Positions 59,550 through 64,000 of a DNA stretch of 64,000 nt are shown here, piece by piece (the first letter of the stretch is position 1; every line of letters begins with the position of its first letter). The notes beneath the pieces are model-generated. The model did not search any database. It worked only from the letters and a program-made list of their open reading frames with translations, and was not told where the DNA came from. The DNA comes from Lachnospiraceae bacterium. Its GTDB lineage: Bacteria; Bacillota; Clostridia; Lachnospirales; Lachnospiraceae. A program made the translations under genes and the position numbers. The stretch is taken from the NCBI GenBank assembly GCA_024405115.1, contig JAKSPD010000003.1, positions 62,001 to 126,000 on the forward strand, read 5' to 3'.

Positions 59550-61178
59550 ATGAAAGCAGAAAAATTATATTTGGGCGATATCGTAACCATGGACACAACA
59601 AAGCCCGAAGCAGAGGCTCTGTGTGTGAAGGACGGGGTCATTATGTATGTCGGCAGCGAGAAAACAGCCCGCACCTTATGCGATGAAAACACAGAGGTTA
59701 TTGATCTTGGAAAGAATACCATCTATCCCGGTTTTATGGAGGCACACTGCCATCCGATGGGCGCCGGAAAGTTTCTGGACACAGAAGCACTCTGCGATGT
59801 TTCCGCCGGTGAATCACTGGAAGATTATATTAAGATCCTTTCGGATTTTATTGCCGCGCATCCGGACAGAAAAAAGTATTCCGGTCACGGCTTCATAGAA
59901 CGTGATGTAAAACCGGAAGCTTCCATGCTCGATGCTGTCTGTGCCGATAAGCCGATCATGCTGATGACGGCGGACGGTCATTCCATGTGGCTTAACAGCA
60001 AAGCTATGGAAGTATTCGGACTTGACAGGGAAGCTGCCAAAGCTTACGGTCCTGCTACATGCCGTGTATTTGAGGACGGAACACCTACCGGATATATTTC
60101 GGAGAACCCAGTCTTTGATATCCGTGCAAAGATCAAGACAGATATCAAAGACGGAGTCCGCGCACTCCTGGCCGCACAGAAATTCTTCTTCAGTAAGGGA
60201 TATACGGCGATCTATGATGCCGGAATGGAACTTACCGAGAAGTCAGCCCCCGAAATTTATGCAGCTGCTGTTGCCGGCGGAGAATTCAGGCTTCGTACTT
60301 ATGCCGGCAGCCTTATCGACGAATTCTGCGAAGACATTGACGGTGCCGTGGAATACATCACGCAGCTGCAGGCTGAATACAATAACGAATACTTTAAGGT
60401 GATAGGTGTCAAGACCTTCTCAGACGGTGTTGTCGAAGGACATACCGCTTTCCTGATCGATGATTATAATGATCAGCCCGGTTACAAGGGCGTTTCCCGT
60501 ATGACCGATCATGACAAGCTGGTTCAGCTTTATACAAGTGCTGCCCTTCATGGTATGAACGTGCATGTACATACGGTAGGAGATGCGGCGATCCGCTGCA
60601 ATCTTGACGCTATGGAGGAGGCTGCCGCCAATACCGGCCTTCTGGATCAGCGAAATGCGCTTGCACATCTGCAGCAGGTTAAAAGAGAGGATATACAGCG
60701 TTTTGCCGACCTTAATGTTATGGCTGTTGTTGCTCCGCTGTGGACACCCAAGCATCCCGATTATTTCCAGCAGGAGATTGATTATGTCGGAAAAGAACGT
60801 GCCGAGAATGCTTATCCGATAAGATCCTTTGCCGATGCAGGTGCAAACATTACTTTCCATACAGATTTCCCGGTATCCAAAAATGTGAGCATTCCCAATT
60901 CCATATATACTGCCGTAATGCGCAGAAATGCCGGAAGCGATCAAAGCTGCACCAGGGAAGCCGACGAATTCATCACACGCTATCAGGCACTTGAGGGACT
61001 TACAAAGAATGTTGCCTATATGTGGCATGAAGAGAACCGTCTCGGAACGCTTGAGATCGGAAAGATCGCCAACATGACGGTATATGACAAAAACTTCCTG
61101 AAAGACGATCTGGAGGAAGTCGGAAAATCAGAGCTGGTATGCACCATCGTTGACGGAGAGATCGTCTACAGGGCGTGA
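59550..61178 (+). CDS. YtcJ-like metal-dependent amidohydrolase
   Basis: A 542-residue amidohydrolase of the COG1574 type (YtcJ). Features: N-terminal beta-sandwich, EAHCHPMGAG with the HxH metal ligands (near residue 67), NVHVHTVGDAAIRC, and HTDFPVSKNVSIPNSIYTAV toward the C-terminus, then a closing TVYDKNF strand. Substrates of this family (N-acyl amino compounds) vary; not assignable here. Ribosome site aaggagag. Spaced 27 bases from der, perhaps one transcript. Confidence 0.88.
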   Translation: MKAEKLYLGDIVTMDTTKPEAEALCVKDGVIMYVGSEKTARTLCDENTEVIDLGKNTIYPGFMEAHCHPMGAGKFLDTEALCDVSAGESLEDYIKILSDFIAAHPDRKKYSGHGFIERDVKPEASMLDAVCADKPIMLMTADGHSMWLNSKAMEVFGLDREAAKAYGPATCRVFEDGTPTGYISENPVFDIRAKIKTDIKDGVRALLAAQKFFFSKGYTAIYDAGMELTEKSAPEIYAAAVAGGEFRLRTYAGSLIDEFCEDIDGAVEYITQLQAEYNNEYFKVIGVKTFSDGVVEGHTAFLIDDYNDQPGYKGVSRMTDHDKLVQLYTSAALHGMNVHVHTVGDAAIRCNLDAMEEAAANTGLLDQRNALAHLQQVKREDIQRFADLNVMAVVAPLWTPKHPDYFQQEIDYVGKERAENAYPIRSFADAGANITFHTDFPVSKNVSIPNSIYTAVMRRNAGSDQSCTREADEFITRYQALEGLTKNVAYMWHEENRLGTLEIGKIANMTVYDKNFLKDDLEEVGKSELVCTIVDGEIVYRA

Positions 61179-61254
61179 AGCCGGCAGCTTTCGGTGCAGA
61201 AGGGACGTCCCTTACCGAATCCTTAAAAAAGAACAGAAAACAGTAATGCAACAT

Positions 61255-61290
61255 AAAACAGCCTGCCGAAGCAAACCGGCGGGCTGTTTT
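61255..61290. terminator. Bidirectional terminator between the two amidohydrolase genes
   Basis: 14-bp stem AAAACAGCCtGCCG / CGGCgGGCTGTTTT with one G-U pair, T's on one side and A's on the other, placed between convergent genes. Nothing else recognised in 61179-61334. Confidence 0.85.
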
Positions 61291-61334
61291 ATACGGTGCG
61301 CCCTGCGACGCACATTTCTCATGGATATGCGGTT

Positions 61335-62714
61335 TTACTTTTTCAGAAAGGAGGTCATCGAACGCGGTCTGATTCCTTTCGGAATGGGGCAATGATATCC
61401 CTCGGGGACTTTTTCCCGAAGTTCCTTCTTTGCGGCTTCTATGATATCCGTGTTTTCGTAAAGCTCAGCAGCGGTGGCTGCCATTGCCTTGGCTGCAAAT
61501 ATCTCCATTTCATATGCATAGGGCTGTTTTCCGAAGGTCGTCCACTGCCAGGAATGACCGGGCGCGCCAAAGGGAACCGAACAGCCGTAGAACTGGGCGG
61601 TGGGACAGATGTAGCTGACATCACCGACGTCTGTTGAACCGTATTTCTGTGTGAAGTATCCCTTATAGGGCTCAAGCTCGTAATGAAGAGGATGCTCAAG
61701 ATCGTGCGGAACATCCATCAGAGAGTTTTCGGTGATCTCCTTTGCAAGCTTAAGTGACGCTTCATCGGGCACGGGGATCCCAAGCTCTGTAATCTTCTGA
61801 TAGAAAACACGCTGCAGCGTATCATTCAGGATCGTATCGGAGCAGGCCTTGATAAAATCATGGCTTTCCGAAGTGCCTGTCATAAGAGCGGCGCCCTTTG
61901 CAATATCATTTACTCTTTCGTAGATCTCAAGTGCTGTTTTTGTCTTGGGAGCTCTGATCAGATAGAGGACCTCGGCATGTGCCTGAACCACATTGGGAGA
62001 ATAACCGCCTGCATCGGTGATGGCATAGTGGAGTCTTGCCTCCTGAATGATATGCTCACGAAGGAAATTGGCACCTGTGTTCATGAGCTCTACGGCATCC
62101 AGTGCGGAACGGCCCAAATGGGGCTTTGCGCCGGCGTGTGCTGCAACACCGTCAAATTTATAAAGCACCTGTACATTTGCAAGTGAGCCGTTTTCCTTTA
62201 TTTCCGATATGTCTGAGGGGTGATATGTCAGTGCCACGTCCGTCCCATCAAACACTCCTGCCCCTGCCATGAAGGTCTTCCCTGAACCGCCTTCCTCACC
62301 TGGACAGCCAAAATAGATGACGGTTCCGGGTTTCCCGGACTCTTCAAGATACTTCTTGATTCCCAGAACCGCACCAAAGGTTCCGCCGGCGATAAGATTA
62401 TGTCCGCAGCCGTGTCCGCAGGAATGGCCGTCGGGTGACTTTACGGATTTTCCGGATTCCTGTTCGAGTCCTGAAAGAGAGTCAAATTCCCCAAGTATTC
62501 CAATCACGGGATAACCGCTTCCGAAAGTACCCTTAAAAGCTGTTTTAATGTCGGCAAGATTATCCTCCACGGTAAATCCTTCCGCCTTAAGCGCCTCTTC
62601 AATATATGCGGCTGATTTAAACTCCGTAAATGCCGTTTCAGGATTATCCCAGACATAGTCGGAGAGTTCAGTTATTGTTTTTCTTTTTCTTTCGATTTCC
62701 TCAATGTAACCCAT
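61335..62714 (-). CDS. M20-family amidohydrolase (AbgB-like)
   Basis: A 459-residue zinc peptidase/amidohydrolase of family M20, closest by eye to p-aminobenzoyl-glutamate hydrolase subunit B (AbgB) and other aminoacylase-type proteins. It has GHSCGHGCGHNLIAGGTFGA (metal-binding His/Cys), CPGEEGGSGKTFM (catalytic Glu), a dimerisation domain in the middle with AHAGAKPHLGRSALDAV, and GDVSYICPTAQFYGC near the end. Substrate is not determined; no abgA partner is beside it. It reads toward the YtcJ-like gene from the opposite direction. Confidence 0.88.
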   Translation of the reverse strand: MGYIEEIERKRKTITELSDYVWDNPETAFTEFKSAAYIEEALKAEGFTVEDNLADIKTAFKGTFGSGYPVIGILGEFDSLSGLEQESGKSVKSPDGHSCGHGCGHNLIAGGTFGAVLGIKKYLEESGKPGTVIYFGCPGEEGGSGKTFMAGAGVFDGTDVALTYHPSDISEIKENGSLANVQVLYKFDGVAAHAGAKPHLGRSALDAVELMNTGANFLREHIIQEARLHYAITDAGGYSPNVVQAHAEVLYLIRAPKTKTALEIYERVNDIAKGAALMTGTSESHDFIKACSDTILNDTLQRVFYQKITELGIPVPDEASLKLAKEITENSLMDVPHDLEHPLHYELEPYKGYFTQKYGSTDVGDVSYICPTAQFYGCSVPFGAPGHSWQWTTFGKQPYAYEMEIFAAKAMAATAAELYENTDIIEAAKKELREKVPEGYHCPIPKGIRPRSMTSFLKK

Positions 62715-62724
62715 GTTAACCTTC

Positions 62725-63207
62725 TTATATTTCTAATCCTGTATCGTCAATAAGTGTGTGTGAAAGTGCTGCCTTGCAGGCAAGCTTATCACAGCGCTCA
62801 TTTTCAGGATGACCGTCGTGTCCTTTAACCCAGATGAAGTTGACCTTATGAGGCTCCAGCGCCTTTAAAAGCCTCTGCCAGAGGTCGACATTCCTTACAG
62901 GACCCGACTTTCCACGCTTCCAGTCGTTTTTGACCCAGTTCTCGATCCATTTTTCATTAAAGGCATCAACGAGATATTTTGAATCACTGTACAGGTCAAT
63001 AAGGCAGGGACGGTTAAGAGCCTCCAGCCCGGCTATTGCTGCCATCAGCTCCATACGGTTATTGGTCGTGCGCTTATATCCCTGAGACAGTTCTTTTTCA
63101 TGAAGGATACCGTTGTTGTCCGTATACTGCAGAACAACACCGTAACCTCCCGGGCCGTCAGGATTTCCTTTTGCGGCCCCATCTGTAAATATGCTAACTA
63201 CTCCCAT
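62725..63207 (-). CDS. rnhA: Ribonuclease HI
   Basis: Degrades the RNA of RNA-DNA hybrids. The 160-residue product has the catalytic residues of the family: D in [16 protein letters not shown] in [10 protein letters not shown] in [11 protein letters not shown] and D in NERCDKLA. Promoter TTGCCA-17-TAAAAT on the minus strand at 63229-63257. It stops 10 bases before the AbgB-like gene, so both may be co-transcribed. Confidence 0.95.
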   Translation of the reverse strand: MGVVSIFTDGAAKGNPDGPGGYGVVLQYTDNNGILHEKELSQGYKRTTNNRMELMAAIAGLEALNRPCLIDLYSDSKYLVDAFNEKWIENWVKNDWKRGKSGPVRNVDLWQRLLKALEPHKVNFIWVKGHDGHPENERCDKLACKAALSHTLIDDTGLEI

Positions 63208-63228
63208 TTAATTTTCCTCCGAAGGGAT

Positions 63229-63257
63229 ATTTTACTATAGTTTTTTTATAATGGCAA
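63229..63257 (-). promoter_or_regulatory. rnhA promoter
   Basis: Minus strand TTGCCA (63252-63257), 17-base spacer, TAAAAT (63229-63234). A TAATGGCA/TGCCATTA inverted repeat (63249-63256, 63266-63273) overlaps the -35. Confidence 0.6.
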
Positions 63258-63292
63258 AGCAAATCTGCCATTAGACAGGAAAGATGTTTCTG

Positions 63293-63321
63293 TTGTCAAA
63301 GTCATAAGATAAAACTATAAT
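63293..63321 (+). promoter_or_regulatory. ilvE promoter
   Basis: TTGTCA (63293-63298), 17-base spacer, TATAAT (63316-63321), 60 bases before the ATG. No T-box-like structure was seen in the leader. Confidence 0.65.
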
Positions 63322-63381
63322 GTCCTATAAAAGAAACAGGAACTATCATTCAGATGTTTGAGTATACAGGAGGAAATTTAT

Positions 63382-64000
63382 ATGGAAATTAAAATCACTA
63401 AGACGACATCCCCCAAAATAATGCCGCCGGCTGACAAACTGGGGTTCGGATCCGTGTTTACGGATCATATGTTTATCATGGATTACAGTGATGAAAAAGG
63501 CTGGCATGATGCGAGGATAGTTCCTTATGGACCGCTTTCATTTGACCCGGCTGCAAGTGTCCTTCATTACGGAACAGAGGTTTTTGAGGGATTGAAGGCT
63601 TACCGTCGTCCGGATGGAAAGGTCCAGCTATTCCGTCCGTGGGACAATGTGGAACGTCTCAACAATTCCTGCGCCCGTCTCGGACTTCCAAAGCTTGACC
63701 CTGAAGATGCCCTTGCCGCCATAAAGAAGATGGTTGAAGTGGACGAGTCATGGGTTCCTTCTTCAGACGGCGCATCTCTTTACATCCGTCCGTTCCTTTT
63801 TTCAACGGATCCTAATCTTTCGCTGCACGGTGTTCATAAGGCAATGTATGTGATCATATGTTCTCCTTCACAGGCTTATTTTTCAACAGGACTGAAGCCT
63901 GTGCCCATCATGGTTGAAACAGAAGATGTTCGTGCGGTACGTGGCGGAACAGGTGAGGCAAAGTGCGGTGGAAACTATGCGGCGGCAAATCGTGCGGGAG
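63382..64000 (+). CDS. ilvE: Branched-chain amino-acid aminotransferase, 3' truncated
   Basis: PLP-dependent fold-type IV transaminase; final step of Leu/Ile/Val synthesis or first step of their breakdown. ATG 63382 has caggaggaaat upstream. The first 206 residues are in the window, with HYGTEVFEGLKAYR (near residue 62) and the PLP-lysine motif EAKCGGNYAA at K194, so the active site is present. The frame runs open past the last base. The long N-terminus points to the class II (BCAT) form. Confidence 0.92.
   Translation, partial: MEIKITKTTSPKIMPPADKLGFGSVFTDHMFIMDYSDEKGWHDARIVPYGPLSFDPAASVLHYGTEVFEGLKAYRRPDGKVQLFRPWDNVERLNNSCARLGLPKLDPEDALAAIKKMVEVDESWVPSSDGASLYIRPFLFSTDPNLSLHGVHKAMYVIICSPSQAYFSTGLKPVPIMVETEDVRAVRGGTGEAKCGGNYAAANRAG

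Noticed and set aside
63322..63381. T-box or leader attenuator before ilvE
   Set aside because: The short leader has no specifier loop, T-box sequence or terminator hairpin.
1..64000. CRISPR array or IS element
   Set aside because: No regularly spaced repeats and no transposase found; the only recombinase is the broken integrase.

Overview
The window is bacterial chromosome from a low-to-moderate GC Gram-positive anaerobe, most likely a clostridial Lachnospiraceae relative. Evidence: dense co-directional genes with clostridial synteny (dcw end, nusB-xseAB-ispA-dxs-tlyA-argR-recN, ispF-cysS-mrnC-rlmB, relA-hemZ), an Asp23 protein, a NusG-domain-II protein, a RsuA-type enzyme, Mini-III, and an oxygen-sensitive pyruvate:ferredoxin oxidoreductase. 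The species cannot be named from sequence alone.

Layout. 1-4.6 kb: end of the division/cell-wall cluster (murD partial, ftsW, ftsQ/divIB, ftsZ with its own promoter). 4.6-7.5 kb: a membrane-anchored barnase-type RNase, its barstar-type inhibitor and recJ. 7.5-10.5 kb: a LarA-like protein on the minus strand, a pseudouridine synthase and Hsp33. 10.6-13.6 kb: tRNA-Arg, then thyA-folA-birA and a ComEA-like protein. 13.7-27.1 kb: one long housekeeping run (asp23, nusB, xseAB, ispA, dxs, tlyA, argR, recN, glgA, PrsA-like lipoprotein, M18 aminopeptidase, CDF transporter, NusG_II), closed by a terminator and two minus-strand tRNAs (Met, Val). 27.4-32.2 kb: lipid kinase, ispF, cysS, mrnC, a small HEXXH membrane protein, prmA. 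Then tRNA-Thr.

32.3-38.3 kb is the accessory island: a decayed prophage or integrative element next to tRNA-Thr. It has a frameshifted tyrosine integrase, a four-gene minus-strand operon that looks like a toxin-antitoxin-chaperone system (ADP-ribosyltransferase-like toxin, two small proteins, SecB-like chaperone; CmdTAC-like), dinD, a CI-type repressor with three operators, and a deletion scar that joins the start of a Cro-type gene to the 3' part of a large phage protein gene.

38.35-44.2 kb is a second unusual unit: a receptor-permease fusion, an ABC ATPase with a C-terminal domain resembling a degenerate anti-sigma kinase, a LytS-5TM/sensor/HAMP/SpoIIE/HATPase protein and a STAS protein. 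It reads as amino-acid uptake wired to a partner-switching signal cascade.

44.4-64 kb returns to housekeeping: trmO, rlmB, relA, hemZ, an MGMT-like protein, nifJ, prs, a large MscS channel with two extracellular sensor regions, der, two amidohydrolases, rnhA and the start of ilvE. All motif and promoter calls were made by eye; family names are from recognition of conserved motifs, not from searches.
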